From: an uncultured Alphaproteobacteria bacterium
GTDB lineage: Bacteria > Pseudomonadota > Alphaproteobacteria > Rhodospirillales > Rhodospirillaceae
DNA length: 64,000 nt
Assembly (NCBI GenBank): GCA_900079695.1
Contig: LT599022.1
Location: 3,536,937-3,600,936 of the forward strand
Reading direction: 5' to 3'
Below are positions 25,902-35,055 of the stretch, one piece after another. The translations under genes and the position numbers were made by a program. The notes beneath the pieces are model-generated. The model had not been told where the DNA came from, searched no databases, and was given only the letters and a program-made list of their open reading frames with translations. Position 1 is the first letter of the stretch. The number at the start of each line of letters is the position of its first letter.

Positions 25902-26468
25902 ATGAGCCGAGGGTTTACGAAATTCGTTGAAACGACCGACCGGGCGATCGTCCGCATCGGTCATGCGGTGACCTTTCTGTTCGCGGTGGTGGTCGCGATC
26001 AGCTTCTTCGAGGTCGTCATGCGGTATCTGTTCAATTCGCCGACGAGCTGGGTCCACGAGACCACCACCTTCCTCGTCAGCATCAGCCTGATCTACGGCG
26101 GCGTGTATTGCTATGCGTCGGACCGTCACATCGCGATGACCTTCGTCGTCGACAGCTTCAGCCCCCGGGTCCGCTGGTTCGCCGGGCTGCTGGTGCACGC
26201 CTGCACCTCGGTGTTCGTCACCCTGCTGCTGTACGGTTCGTATCTCTCGGCGTGGGACGCGTTCTTCCGTCCGAACGGGCGGTTCCATATGCAGACCTCG
26301 GGCTCGGCGATCGACACCCCGTTCCCCGCCATCAACAAGGGCGTCTTCTTCGCGTCGTGCATCGTTCTGTTCGTGCTCGTGATGCTGCACTTCGCCCGCC
26401 ATGTGGCGCTCTACAAGCCGATGTGCGACGGCGTCTACGTCAATCCGAACGCACGCGAGGATGCCTGA
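25902..26468 (+). CDS. dctQ: TRAP transporter small membrane subunit
   Basis: This 188-residue protein has four predicted membrane helices (AVTFLFAVVVAISFFEVVM, TTFLVSISLIYGGVYCY, LLVHACTSVFVTLLLYG, VFFASCIVLFVLVMLHF) as expected for DctQ. It is needed with DctM for Na+-driven uptake. The ATG at 25902 with an upstream GAGG was preferred over 25878. Its end overlaps an alternative start of dctM. Confidence 0.9.
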   Translation: MSRGFTKFVETTDRAIVRIGHAVTFLFAVVVAISFFEVVMRYLFNSPTSWVHETTTFLVSISLIYGGVYCYASDRHIAMTFVVDSFSPRVRWFAGLLVHACTSVFVTLLLYGSYLSAWDAFFRPNGRFHMQTSGSAIDTPFPAINKGVFFASCIVLFVLVMLHFARHVALYKPMCDGVYVNPNAREDA

Positions 26469-26469
26469 C

Positions 26470-27795
26470 ATGACCACGCTCCACGCTTTGGGTATCGGCC
26501 CGGCGACGATCATCCTGTTCGCCTCGATGATCGCGCTTCTGCTCGTCGGCATGCCTCTCGGCTTTCTCTCCGGTCTGGTCGCGCTGCTTCTGGCGTACTT
26601 CTGGTTCGGCTCCGGGGTGGTGCTGCAGATGGTCGCGGCGCGGGTCAGCGACTTCACCATGTCCTACGTCTTCGTCGCGGTGCCGATGTTCGTGCTGATG
26701 GCGTCGATGCTCGACAAGACCGGCATCGCCAAGGACCTCTACAACGCGATGCGGATCGTCGCGGGCCGCCTGCGCGGCGGCGTCGCGGTGCAGAGCATGA
26801 TCGTGGCGGTTCTGATGGCGGCGATGTCCGGCATCATCGGCGGCGAGACGGTGCTGCTCGGCATGCTCGCGCTGCCGCAGATGCTGCGCCTCGGCTACGA
26901 CCGCAACCTCGCGATCGGCACCGTCGTCGCGGGCGGCGCGCTCGGCACGATGGTGCCGCCGAGCATCGTGCTGATCATCTACGGCCTGTCCGCCAACGTC
27001 TCGGTCGGCGACCTGTTCGTCGCCGCGGTGCCCGCCGCGGTGCTGCTCGCCGGCCTCTACGTCGCCTACATTCTCGCGGTCTGCCACCTCCGCCCCGAGG
27101 CGGGGCCGCCGATCGACCACAGCGAGCTCGCCAACCTCTCCCGCGAGGACCGCAAGAAGGTGGCGCGCGACATCTTCATTCCGGTGCTGATCGCGGGCTG
27201 GGTGCTCGGCAGCATCTACGGCGGCATCGCCTCGGTGACCGAATCCGCCTGCACCGGCGTGGTCGCGGTGATGCTCGCCGCGCTCTACCGGCGCGAACTG
27301 TCGGGCGGGATCGTCTACGGCGCGCTCAAGCAGACGATCCGCACCGTCGGCATGATCATCTGGGTCGGCATCGGCGCGACGATGATCATCGGCACCTACA
27401 ACCTGATGGGCGGCGACCAGTTCATCAAAGGGCTGATCGTCGGGCAGAATCTCCCGCCGCTCACGGTGATCCTGATGATGATGGCGATCCTGCTGTTCCT
27501 CGGGATGTTTCTCGACTGGGTCGGCATCGCGCTCCTCTGCATGCCGATCTTCGTGCCGATCGTCACCGACCTCGGCTACGACCCGATCTGGTTCGGCGTG
27601 CTGTTCTGCGTGAACATGCAGGTGAGCTTCCTCAGCCCGCCGTTCGGCCCCGCCGCGTTCTACCTCAAGAGCGTGGCGCCGCCCGGCATCGAGCTGACCC
27701 ACATCTTCCGCTCGGTCTGGCCGTTCATCGCGATGCAGGTGGTGGTGCTCGCGGTGGTGATGCTGTTCCCGCGGTTCACCCTGATGATGCTGTAA
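26470..27795 (+). CDS. dctM: TRAP transporter large membrane subunit
   Basis: This 441-residue permease has about 12 hydrophobic segments and the DctM hallmarks GMPLGFLSGLVALLLAYFW near the start, GGALGTMVPPSIVLIIYG in the middle and QVSFLSPPFGPAAFYLKSV near the end. It forms the substrate-translocating channel with DctQ. The ATG at 26470 has GAGG nine bases upstream; an ATG at 26461 would overlap the dctQ stop. Confidence 0.93.
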   Translation: MTTLHALGIGPATIILFASMIALLLVGMPLGFLSGLVALLLAYFWFGSGVVLQMVAARVSDFTMSYVFVAVPMFVLMASMLDKTGIAKDLYNAMRIVAGRLRGGVAVQSMIVAVLMAAMSGIIGGETVLLGMLALPQMLRLGYDRNLAIGTVVAGGALGTMVPPSIVLIIYGLSANVSVGDLFVAAVPAAVLLAGLYVAYILAVCHLRPEAGPPIDHSELANLSREDRKKVARDIFIPVLIAGWVLGSIYGGIASVTESACTGVVAVMLAALYRRELSGGIVYGALKQTIRTVGMIIWVGIGATMIIGTYNLMGGDQFIKGLIVGQNLPPLTVILMMMAILLFLGMFLDWVGIALLCMPIFVPIVTDLGYDPIWFGVLFCVNMQVSFLSPPFGPAAFYLKSVAPPGIELTHIFRSVWPFIAMQVVVLAVVMLFPRFTLMML

Positions 27796-27798
27796 CCC

Positions 27799-27825
27799 GG
27801 CGGCGGCGGAGCGCCCGCCGCCGCC
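27799..27825 (+). terminator. Hairpin after dctM
   Basis: A perfect 11-bp stem of GGC repeats (27799-27809 with 27815-27825) closes an AGCGC loop, with only TT after it. It is probably an intercistronic attenuator before the dehydrogenase gene. Confidence 0.55.
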
Positions 27826-27884
27826 TTCCCGCACCCTGCCGAACACAACCGCGCGGCGCCGCCGCCGGGAAAGGAGACACGATC

Positions 27885-28925
27885 ATGAGAGCTTGCGTAC
27901 TGCATCGGGCCGAAGACCTGCGCGTGGAGGCGCGGGACGACCGCCCCCTCGGCGCGGGCGAGGTGCGGCTGCGCCTCGGGCGCGGCAGCCTCTGCGGCTC
28001 GGATCTGCACTATTATTTCGACGGCCGGGTCGGCGATTTCGCGGTGCGCGAACCGCTGATCCTCGGCCACGAGGTTTCGGGCGACGTGGTCGAGATCGGC
28101 CCGGGCGTCGATCCGGCGCTGCTCGGCCGCCGCGTCGCGGTCGACCCGTCGCAGCCCTGCGGTCGCTGCGAAGACTGCCGGCGCGGCCGGGAGAACCTCT
28201 GCGCCGACATGGTGTTCTTCGGCAGCGCCGCGCGCCTGCCGCATCTCCAGGGCGCGTTCGCCGACGCGCCGGTGGTGCGCGCGAGCCAGTGCCACCCGGT
28301 GCCGGACGAGATGCCGCACGAGCGCCTGGCGTTCGCCGAGCCCCTGGCGGTGGCGATGCATGCCTGCACCCGCGCCGGGAACCTTCTCGGCAAGCGCGTG
28401 CTGATCACCGGCGTCGGGCCGATCGGCGCGCTGATCGCGCTCGCCGCGCGCAAGGCGGGCGCGGCCCACATCGCCGTCACCGACGTGGCCGACGCGCCGC
28501 TCGCCCTGGTCGGGCGGATCGCCGCGGACGAAACCGTCAACACCGCCGCGGCGCCGGAGCGGGCGCGGGCGTGGCAGGAGGGGCGCGGCACGTTCGACGC
28601 CGCGTTCGAGGCGTCGGGCAATCTCGACGCCCTCGAAACCTGCCTCCTCGCCACCCGGCCCGGCGGCACCCTGGTGCAGGTCGGGTTCCTGCCCGGCGGC
28701 CGGGTGCCGGTGCAGATGAACCGGCTGATGGCGAAGGAACTCCAGGTCCACGGCTCGTTCCGCTTCCACGAGGAGTTCGCGTGGTCGGTGCGGGCGCTGA
28801 CGAGCGGCGCGATCGACGTCGCGCCTCTGCTCACCGGGGCCTATCCGGTCTCGCGGGTGGACGAGGCGTTCGCCGCGGCGCGGGACCGCGCGCGGCACAT
28901 GAAGGTGCAGATCTACTTCGACTGA
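27885..28925 (+). CDS. idnD: Zinc-dependent dehydrogenase, L-idonate 5-dehydrogenase type
   Basis: This 346-residue medium-chain dehydrogenase has the catalytic zinc site LCGSDLHYYFDG and GHEVSGDVVEIG, a structural zinc site with four cysteines (CGRCEDCRRGRENLC), and a GVGPIGAL nucleotide-binding motif. The GSDLHYY context is typical of L-idonate 5-dehydrogenase, which oxidises L-idonate to 5-ketogluconate. AAGGAGA precedes the start. It is the last gene of the dctPQM operon, which supports a sugar-acid catabolic role; other polyol dehydrogenase activities are possible. Confidence 0.75.
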   Translation: MRACVLHRAEDLRVEARDDRPLGAGEVRLRLGRGSLCGSDLHYYFDGRVGDFAVREPLILGHEVSGDVVEIGPGVDPALLGRRVAVDPSQPCGRCEDCRRGRENLCADMVFFGSAARLPHLQGAFADAPVVRASQCHPVPDEMPHERLAFAEPLAVAMHACTRAGNLLGKRVLITGVGPIGALIALAARKAGAAHIAVTDVADAPLALVGRIAADETVNTAAAPERARAWQEGRGTFDAAFEASGNLDALETCLLATRPGGTLVQVGFLPGGRVPVQMNRLMAKELQVHGSFRFHEEFAWSVRALTSGAIDVAPLLTGAYPVSRVDEAFAAARDRARHMKVQIYFD

Positions 28926-28931
28926 CGCGCT

Positions 28932-29780
28932 TCACGCCGCCGCGATCGTCACCTGCACGTCGGCGGGCGCGGCGGCGTAGGGCGCGGAGGTCACCAGCAC
29001 CCGCGCTCCGGCGCGGGCGTAGTCGGCGGCGTTGGCGGCGGTGACGCCGCCCGCCGCGGCGATCACCGGCTGCGGCCCGCCGTCGCCCGCCAGATGCGCG
29101 GCGAGCCGGGCGACGCGCTCGGGCGGGAATTTTTCGAGCTGGAGGACGTTGGCTCCGGCGGCGCGCGCGGCGAGCGCGTCGTCGAGGGCCTTGACCTCGA
29201 CGACGATGCTGCGCTCCGGATTGGCGGCGCGCAGGGCGCGCACCTGGGCCTCCAGAGTTTCGGCGGGATCGGCGAAGGCGCGGTGCTCGGGGAACAGCAG
29301 AATGGTGTCGGACAGGCCGCAGCGATGCAGCGTCGCCCCGGCGACGCACACCGCCTTGGCCGACAGCGCACGGGTGCCGGGCACCGCCTTGCGGGTGCAG
29401 GCGACCGCCGTCGCCGGGGCGACGGCGCGCGCCGCGTCGATGATCGCGCGCGCCGCTCCGGCGACGCCCGAGGTCCACTCCACCAGGGTCTGCGCCACCT
29501 TCCAGCCCGCCAGCAGGGCCTCCGCGGGACCGGCGGCTTCGAGCAGCGGCGCGCCCGCCGCGGCGGCGCGACCGGAGGGGCAGACCACCCGGGCGGCGCA
29601 GCCGAGGCTTTCGAGAATGCGCGCCGCCTCCTCGGTGCAGCAGACCACCATGCCCTGCCGCGCGGCGAAGGTCATGCGGCCGGGCTTCGCGCCGATGCCG
29701 AGGGATCGGGTGGTGAGGTCGCCGTAGGGAATGTCCTCGGCGAGCAGGGCCGACAGAACGGCGTCGGGAATCGGATGCAT
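28932..29780 (-). CDS. modD: ModD, quinolinate phosphoribosyltransferase-like molybdenum protein
   Basis: This 282-residue protein is homologous to NadC-type phosphoribosyltransferases but has the ModD signature start HPIPDAVLSALLAEDIPYGDLTTRSLGIG. It retains the barrel motifs ACTRKAVPGTRALSAKAV and LQLEKFPPERV. ModD is usually found with molybdate transport genes; its exact biochemical role is unsettled. Here it is alone, with GGAGGAA before the ATG and a ModE-box-like sequence 12 bp upstream. It is tail-to-tail with idnD (6-bp gap). Confidence 0.88.
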   Translation of the reverse strand: MHPIPDAVLSALLAEDIPYGDLTTRSLGIGAKPGRMTFAARQGMVVCCTEEAARILESLGCAARVVCPSGRAAAAGAPLLEAAGPAEALLAGWKVAQTLVEWTSGVAGAARAIIDAARAVAPATAVACTRKAVPGTRALSAKAVCVAGATLHRCGLSDTILLFPEHRAFADPAETLEAQVRALRAANPERSIVVEVKALDDALAARAAGANVLQLEKFPPERVARLAAHLAGDGGPQPVIAAAGGVTAANAADYARAGARVLVTSAPYAAAPADVQVTIAAA

Positions 29781-29791
29781 GGCGCTTCCTC

Positions 29792-29816
29792 CGTTATGTG
29801 TGTCGAGTATACGACG
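29792..29816 (-). promoter_or_regulatory. Candidate ModE/MopR (Mo-box) operator before modD
   Basis: On the + strand, CGTTATGTG at 29792-29800 and a TATACGACG half-site at 29808-29816 flank a 7-bp spacer. They resemble the dyad halves of the ModE consensus (CGTTATATA, TATATAACG) at 7 of 9 positions each. It overlaps the expected promoter or leader of modD. Confidence 0.45.
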
Positions 29817-29917
29817 AAAACCCGACCATCGACATCCGGCAGCAATCCGCGCGCCAACTCCGCAAACGACATGGGCGCCCCCGTGCGGGAGCGCCCATGG
29901 GCCGGATGCGCGCGGCC

Positions 29918-31018
29918 TTACCGGACCGCGTCGAACGCCTGCTGAACCTTGGTCGGCGCGGTGACGCCGTTGGCGATCAGCAGTTGCGCGAGGACCCGGC
30001 TCTTCTGCGGGTTGAGCGCCGCGGAGACGACGAAGCCGTTGGCGTCGTCGTCGACCTCGACGTTGCGGTTGACGAAGCCGGTCGGCACGCGCGAGGCGCG
30101 CACCACCACGATCCCCGCCTTCGCCGCGTGGCCGAGGGCGTCGATCGCCGCCTTGGAGGCGTTGCCGTCGCCGACGCCCGCGAGCACGATGCCCTTGGCG
30201 CCGTCGGCCACCGCGTGGTCGATCTGCTTCGCGTCCATGTTGGCGTGGGCGTAGACGATCTCCACCCGCGGCAGCGCCTCGCCCTTGGGCAGGGCGATCG
30301 CGGGCCAGTGCGCCGCCGCCGGAGCGGCGAAGCGGACGCCGCCCGAGGCGTCGACGAAGCCGATCGGCCCGGCCTCGGGCGAGGCGAAGGTTTCCACCCG
30401 GGTGGTGTTGGTCTTGGTGACCCGGCGCGCCGCGTGGATGGTGTCGTTGAGCACCGCCATCACGCCGCGTCCGCGCGCCTGTGGATCGGCGGCCACCTGC
30501 ACCGCTTCGTAGAGGTTGGCGGGGCCGTCGGCGCCGATCGCGGTCGACGGGCGCATCGAGCCCACCACCACCACCGGTTTGTCGGTTCCGAGAACCTCGT
30601 CGAGGAAGAACGCGGTCTCCTCGAGCGTGTCGGTGCCGTGGGTGATCACCACCGCGTCGGCCTCGCCGCCCTCGAACGCCTTGCGGATGCGGTGCGCGAG
30701 GGAGAACCAGATCCGGTCGTTCATGTCCTGCGAGCCGACCGAGGCGACCTGTTCGGCATTGATCCGCGCCAGTTCGCCGAGGCCGGGGACCGACCGGATC
30801 AACTGCTCGCCGGAGATCGCCCCGGCGGTGTAGGCCCCCGCGGCGCGCGCGTCGGCCTGGCCGGCGATGGTGCCGCCGGTGGCGAGCACCAGCACGCGCG
30901 GCGGCTGCGCCGGTTCGGCGGCGTCGAGGCTGCCGAACGGCAGCGTGGCGACCAGCGCCGCGGCGAGCGCCGCGGAGCGGCAGAACCGGCTCAACGGATT
31001 ATTCGGACGGCTGCGCAT
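29918..31018 (-). CDS. ansB: Periplasmic L-asparaginase (type II)
   Basis: This 366-residue enzyme hydrolyses L-asparagine to aspartate and ammonia. A hydrophobic N-terminal segment (SAALAAALVATLPFGSLDAA) indicates export. The two catalytic threonine motifs are present: ATGGTIAG (Thr50) and HGTDTLEETA (Thr129-Asp130), with MRPSTAIGADGP further on. The 5' end overlaps the symporter gene by 20 bp. Together with aspA upstream, this makes a pathway from external asparagine to fumarate. Confidence 0.94.
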   Translation of the reverse strand: MRSRPNNPLSRFCRSAALAAALVATLPFGSLDAAEPAQPPRVLVLATGGTIAGQADARAAGAYTAGAISGEQLIRSVPGLGELARINAEQVASVGSQDMNDRIWFSLAHRIRKAFEGGEADAVVITHGTDTLEETAFFLDEVLGTDKPVVVVGSMRPSTAIGADGPANLYEAVQVAADPQARGRGVMAVLNDTIHAARRVTKTNTTRVETFASPEAGPIGFVDASGGVRFAAPAAAHWPAIALPKGEALPRVEIVYAHANMDAKQIDHAVADGAKGIVLAGVGDGNASKAAIDALGHAAKAGIVVVRASRVPTGFVNRNVEVDDDANGFVVSAALNPQKSRVLAQLLIANGVTAPTKVQQAFDAVR

Positions 31019-32315
31019 TCCACACCTCCATGTCGAGTTCTTCCTCGCCCTTGGCGACGATCGCGGTGCAGGCGATGTCGCCGGTGACGTTGAGGCAGGT
31101 GCGCCCCATGTCGAGCAGCGCGTCGATGCCGAGGATCATCGCGTAACCCGCGGCCACCGCCGAGCCCGCGTCGACCCGCAGACCGACCGATTCGAGCACC
31201 ATCAGCAGCATGATCGCGCCCGCGCCGGGCACGCCCGCGGTGCCGATCGCGGCGAGCGTGGCGGTGGTGACCACCGTCATCTGCTGCGCCATGTTGAGCG
31301 GCTGGCCGATCGCGTAGCCGATGAACATCGCGCATACGCCGAGGTAGATCGCCGTGCCGTTCATGTTGATGGTGGCGCCGAGCGGCAGGGTGAACGACGA
31401 GATCGAACGCGGAATCCCGAGGTTCTCCTCGCTCACCCGCATCGACACCGGCAGGGTGCCGCTCGACGAACGGGTGACGAAGGCGGTGATCATCGCCTCG
31501 TTGGCGCCGCGCAGGAACTTGATGAACCCGAGCCGGAACACCGACAGCATGCCGCCGTAGCCGACCACGGCGAGCGCGAGGAAGGCGATGTAGACGGTCG
31601 CCGTCACCATCAGGAGCGGGCCGAGCGCCTTCGCGCCCTGCTGGGCGAACACGATCGCGATCAGGAAGAACACGCCGACCGGCGCGTACTGCATGATGCC
31701 GTGGACGATCTTGTACATCGTCTCGGCGCCCGCGTTGACGATGTCGTGCAGCAGGGTGGCGCTGCGCGCGAGCGTCGGCTCGGACGACTCCTTGAGGAGC
31801 GAGACCGAGACGCCGAACACCAGGGCGAAGAAGATGATCGGCAGAACGTCGCCGCGGGCGAGCGATTCCATCGGGTTGGTGGGAATGATGTTGAGGAACA
31901 CGGTGGCGAGCGACGGCGGCTCCACCACCTTGCCCGCGAGCCCGGCCGCGCCGGTAAGGTTCATGCCCGCGCCGGGTTGCAGCACGTTGGCGAACACCAG
32001 TCCGAGCGTCACCGAAAGCGCCGACGTGATCATGTAGAAGGCGATGATCTTGACGCCGACGCGGCCGAGCTTGGCCGGGACGACGCTGGCGGCGCCGCCG
32101 ATCAACGAGAGGAAGATCACCGGCACGACGATCATCTTCAGCAGGCGGATGAAGATGTCGCCGAAGATCCGGGTCTTGGCGGCGAAGGCCGAGGCGGTCT
32201 CGGGATCGCCGTAGCCGAGGACGATGCCGACGACGACGCCGGCGATCAGCCCGATCATGATGCGCAACAACAGATTAGACTTAAAATACCAATCGAATAC
32301 GCCCCTCTTATGCAT
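30999..32315 (-). CDS. gltP: Dicarboxylate/amino acid:cation symporter (DAACS family)
   Basis: This 438-residue inner-membrane carrier of the GltP/DctA family takes up aspartate, glutamate or C4-dicarboxylates with H+ or Na+. It has the hairpin serine motif TRSSSGTLPVS and the TM7 motif LGATINMNGTAIY, plus a C-terminal segment GIDALLDMGRTCLNVTGD. GGAGGACACA precedes the start. It lies between aspA and ansB on the same strand, so aspartate released by periplasmic AnsB is the likely substrate. The gene symbol reflects family, not proven specificity. Confidence 0.9.
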   Translation of the reverse strand: MHKRGVFDWYFKSNLLLRIMIGLIAGVVVGIVLGYGDPETASAFAAKTRIFGDIFIRLLKMIVVPVIFLSLIGGAASVVPAKLGRVGVKIIAFYMITSALSVTLGLVFANVLQPGAGMNLTGAAGLAGKVVEPPSLATVFLNIIPTNPMESLARGDVLPIIFFALVFGVSVSLLKESSEPTLARSATLLHDIVNAGAETMYKIVHGIMQYAPVGVFFLIAIVFAQQGAKALGPLLMVTATVYIAFLALAVVGYGGMLSVFRLGFIKFLRGANEAMITAFVTRSSSGTLPVSMRVSEENLGIPRSISSFTLPLGATINMNGTAIYLGVCAMFIGYAIGQPLNMAQQMTVVTTATLAAIGTAGVPGAGAIMLLMVLESVGLRVDAGSAVAAGYAMILGIDALLDMGRTCLNVTGDIACTAIVAKGEEELDMEVWNAQPSE

Positions 32316-32503
32316 TGTGTCCTCCCGTGGCCGGGTCTCGCGTTATTGCGTTCGGGAGACTCCGGCGTTCTGGATGTTAGGGTTTCGTCCAGGCATAACG
32401 TTTCTTCTTCTGGAGCCCATGCGGTGGGGGGGCCGCAGACCGGCCGCCCCGTCGCGCGGGCCGGAGGGGGAATCCGGCTCGCGCGGTCCCGGCCGCCGTC
32501 GCC

Positions 32504-33961
32504 CTATTGGGCGGCGGGCGCTTTCGGCCGGGCGGTTTCGGTCTTGCCGTGCAGCACGAACGCGTGCGGCTGGGTGAGTTCCTCGGGCTGGAGGATCTCG
32601 TCGAGCCGTTCCTTCGAGAGCAGGCCCATTTCCAACACCACGTCGTAGACGCTGCGGTCGCCGGCGAGGGCGGTCTGGGCGACGTTGGTGGCGTTGGTGT
32701 AGCCGATGTAGGGGTTGAGCGCGGTGACGATGCCGATCGAGTGTTCGACGGTCTTGCGCAGGTAGTCGCGGTTCGCGGTGATGCCGACGACGCACCGCTC
32801 GCGCAGAGTGTCGCAGGCGGCGCGCAGGTGGGTGAGGCTCTTGAACAGGCTGTAGGCGATCACCGGCTCGAAGGCGTTGAGCTGGAGCTGCCCGGCCTCG
32901 GCGGCGAAGCTCACCGTGAGGTCGTTGCCGATCACCTCGAAGGCGACCTGGTTGACCACCTCGGGAATCACCGGGTTGACCTTGCCCGGCATGATGCTCG
33001 ACCCGGCCTGGCGCGCCGGCAGGTTGATCTCGCGCAGTCCGGCGCGCGGACCCGACGACAGCAGCCGCAGGTCGTTGCAGGTCTTCGACAGCTTCACCGC
33101 CACCCGCTTGAGCACGCCCGAAAGCTGTACGAACGCGCCGCAGTCCTGGGTCGCCTCGACGAGGTTGCCCGCGGTCTTGAGGGAAATGCCGGTGATCTCC
33201 GAAAGCTCGGCGCAGACGAGCGCGGCGTAATCGGGGTGGGCGGTGATGCCGGTGCCGATCGCGGTGCCGCCGAGGCTGATCTCGCCGATCAGCTTCGAGG
33301 CTTCCTGCAGCCGTTCCTGATCCTCGCCGAGCATCACCGCGTAGGTGCTGAACTCCTGGCCGAGGGTCATCGGCACCGCGTCCTGAAGCTGGGTGCGGCC
33401 CATCTTGAGCACGTCGGCGAATTCCTCCGCCTTGGCCTCGAACGCGAGCCGCAACTCGCCCATCGCCGCCACCAGGCGGTCGATGAGGAAGTGCAGCGCC
33501 ACCTTGATCGCGGTCGGATACACGTCGTTGGTGCTCTGGCTCATGTTGACGTGTTCGATCGGGTGCAGGAACCGGTATTCGCCGCGCTGGTGGCCGAGGA
33601 ACTCGAGGGCGCGGTTGGCGATCACCTCGTTGGCGTTCATGTTCGCCGAGGTTCCGGCGCCTCCCTGAATCATGTCGACGACGAACTGGTCGTGCAGCGC
33701 GCCCTGGCGGATCGCGGTCGCGGCCTTGGCGATCGCGTCGGCACGCTCGGCGTCGAGGAGGCCGAGGCGCCGATTGGCCGCGGCGGCCGCCTGCTTGATC
33801 GCGGCGAGCGCCGCGACGAAGTCCGGATAGGCCTTCATGGCGATGCCGGTGATCGGGAAATTCTCGACCGCGCGCGCCGTGTGAATGCCGTAGTAGGCGT
33901 CGGCCCGGACCGGCATGTCGCCGAGCAGGTCGTGTTCCGAGCGGAACCCGGATTGAGACAT
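32504..33961 (-). CDS. aspA: Aspartate ammonia-lyase (aspartase)
   Basis: It converts L-aspartate to fumarate and ammonia in the cytoplasm. The 485-residue protein belongs to the fumarase/aspartase superfamily, with the signature loop GSSIMPGKVNPVIPEV and the NVNMSQSTNDVYPT-type motif. The start has a perfect AGGAGG. Class II fumarase is the main alternative, but the context (asparaginase and amino-acid symporter) and sequence such as MPVRADAYYGIHTARA favour aspartase. The fumarate formed could feed respiration or the succinate-methylmalonyl-CoA route. Confidence 0.92.
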   Translation of the reverse strand: MSQSGFRSEHDLLGDMPVRADAYYGIHTARAVENFPITGIAMKAYPDFVAALAAIKQAAAAANRRLGLLDAERADAIAKAATAIRQGALHDQFVVDMIQGGAGTSANMNANEVIANRALEFLGHQRGEYRFLHPIEHVNMSQSTNDVYPTAIKVALHFLIDRLVAAMGELRLAFEAKAEEFADVLKMGRTQLQDAVPMTLGQEFSTYAVMLGEDQERLQEASKLIGEISLGGTAIGTGITAHPDYAALVCAELSEITGISLKTAGNLVEATQDCGAFVQLSGVLKRVAVKLSKTCNDLRLLSSGPRAGLREINLPARQAGSSIMPGKVNPVIPEVVNQVAFEVIGNDLTVSFAAEAGQLQLNAFEPVIAYSLFKSLTHLRAACDTLRERCVVGITANRDYLRKTVEHSIGIVTALNPYIGYTNATNVAQTALAGDRSVYDVVLEMGLLSKERLDEILQPEELTQPHAFVLHGKTETARPKAPAAQ

Positions 33962-34037
33962 GACTTCCTCCTTTCGCGGAATCCCGGGCTCCGGGATCGC
34001 GCGATGATTGACGTGTCCGATGTGTAATTACGCGAGT

Positions 34038-34946
34038 CTAAACGCAGGCTTTTTCTTGTTGGTCGCTGAGCAGGCCGGCCCACAGCCGGTTGAGCGCCGC
34101 GCGATGGTTGGCGCGGTCGCGATAGGCCGCCAGCGACAGGGGCATGCTCCATTTGCCGCCGCCGCCGACCGGGACGAGCTCCGTCCCTGCCTGCCGGGCG
34201 GTGCAGTCGAGAAGCCAGGCGACGCCGTGTCCGGCGCTCGCCATGTGGCACAGCACGTCGGCCATGTCGCTCTCGAACGCGCAGGTGCCGGTGAGGGTGG
34301 CGGGCGCGTTCTCGAAGATCAGGTCGACCATGCGGCCGAGGTAGCTGCCGGAGGAGTACTTGAGCAGCGGGATCTCCCGCTCGCCCTTCTCCGGCAGGGC
34401 CCAGCGCTCCGCCTTTTCCGCCAGGGCGTAGGGGCGCAGGTATTCGACCGCGACCGGTACGCTCTCGTACTGCTCGGGGTCGAGGTGGATCGGCTGGTGC
34501 GCGTGGTGGTAGCACACCAGAAGGTCGGCCGCGCCCGAGACGAACGCGGCGACGGTGTCGTGGACGTTGCCGGCGACGACCTGACAGCTCAGGGCGCGGC
34601 CGCTCGCCCAGTCGCGCCACCATTGCGGCAGGCGTCCGGTGGCGAGCGAGTGGGGCACCGCGACGCGCACGCGGTCGTGCTGGGCGTTGATCTGCCCCGA
34701 GACGGCGATCCGCGCGTCCACCACCTGGCGCAGGATCTCGCCCGCGAGTTCGCGGAAGCGCTCGCCCTCGGGAGTCAGCTGGGTGGGGAAGACGCTGCGG
34801 TCGATCAGCCGCGCGCCGAGCCAGGCCTCGAGCGCCTGGATGCGGCGGGTGAGCGCGGGCTGGGAGGCGTTCCTCTGCTGCGAGGCGCGGGTGAAGTTGC
34901 CGAGTTCGGCAACCGTGAGAAAGTCCTGGAGCCAGCCGATGTCCAT
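34038..34946 (-). CDS. LysR-type transcriptional regulator
   Basis: This 302-residue protein has an N-terminal winged helix (LQDFLTVAELGNFTRASQQR, then NASQPALTRRIQALEAWLG) and a periplasmic-binding-like effector domain. GGAGG precedes the start. It lies 76 bp upstream of aspA on the same strand rather than divergent, and probably controls the aspA-gltP-ansB genes. A perfect 13-bp inverted repeat 110 bp upstream could be its own operator. Confidence 0.88.
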   Translation of the reverse strand: MDIGWLQDFLTVAELGNFTRASQQRNASQPALTRRIQALEAWLGARLIDRSVFPTQLTPEGERFRELAGEILRQVVDARIAVSGQINAQHDRVRVAVPHSLATGRLPQWWRDWASGRALSCQVVAGNVHDTVAAFVSGAADLLVCYHHAHQPIHLDPEQYESVPVAVEYLRPYALAEKAERWALPEKGEREIPLLKYSSGSYLGRMVDLIFENAPATLTGTCAFESDMADVLCHMASAGHGVAWLLDCTARQAGTELVPVGGGGKWSMPLSLAAYRDRANHRAALNRLWAGLLSDQQEKACV

Positions 34947-35055
34947 GTCCGCCTCCCGGGCTCAGGCCGTTCCGCGGGGCGGCGGCGGGCCGTCGGCGCG
35001 CTGCGGGCCGGGGCCGTTTGGATCTCCGATGCGGGCGTGTTCGGAACGTGTGCGC

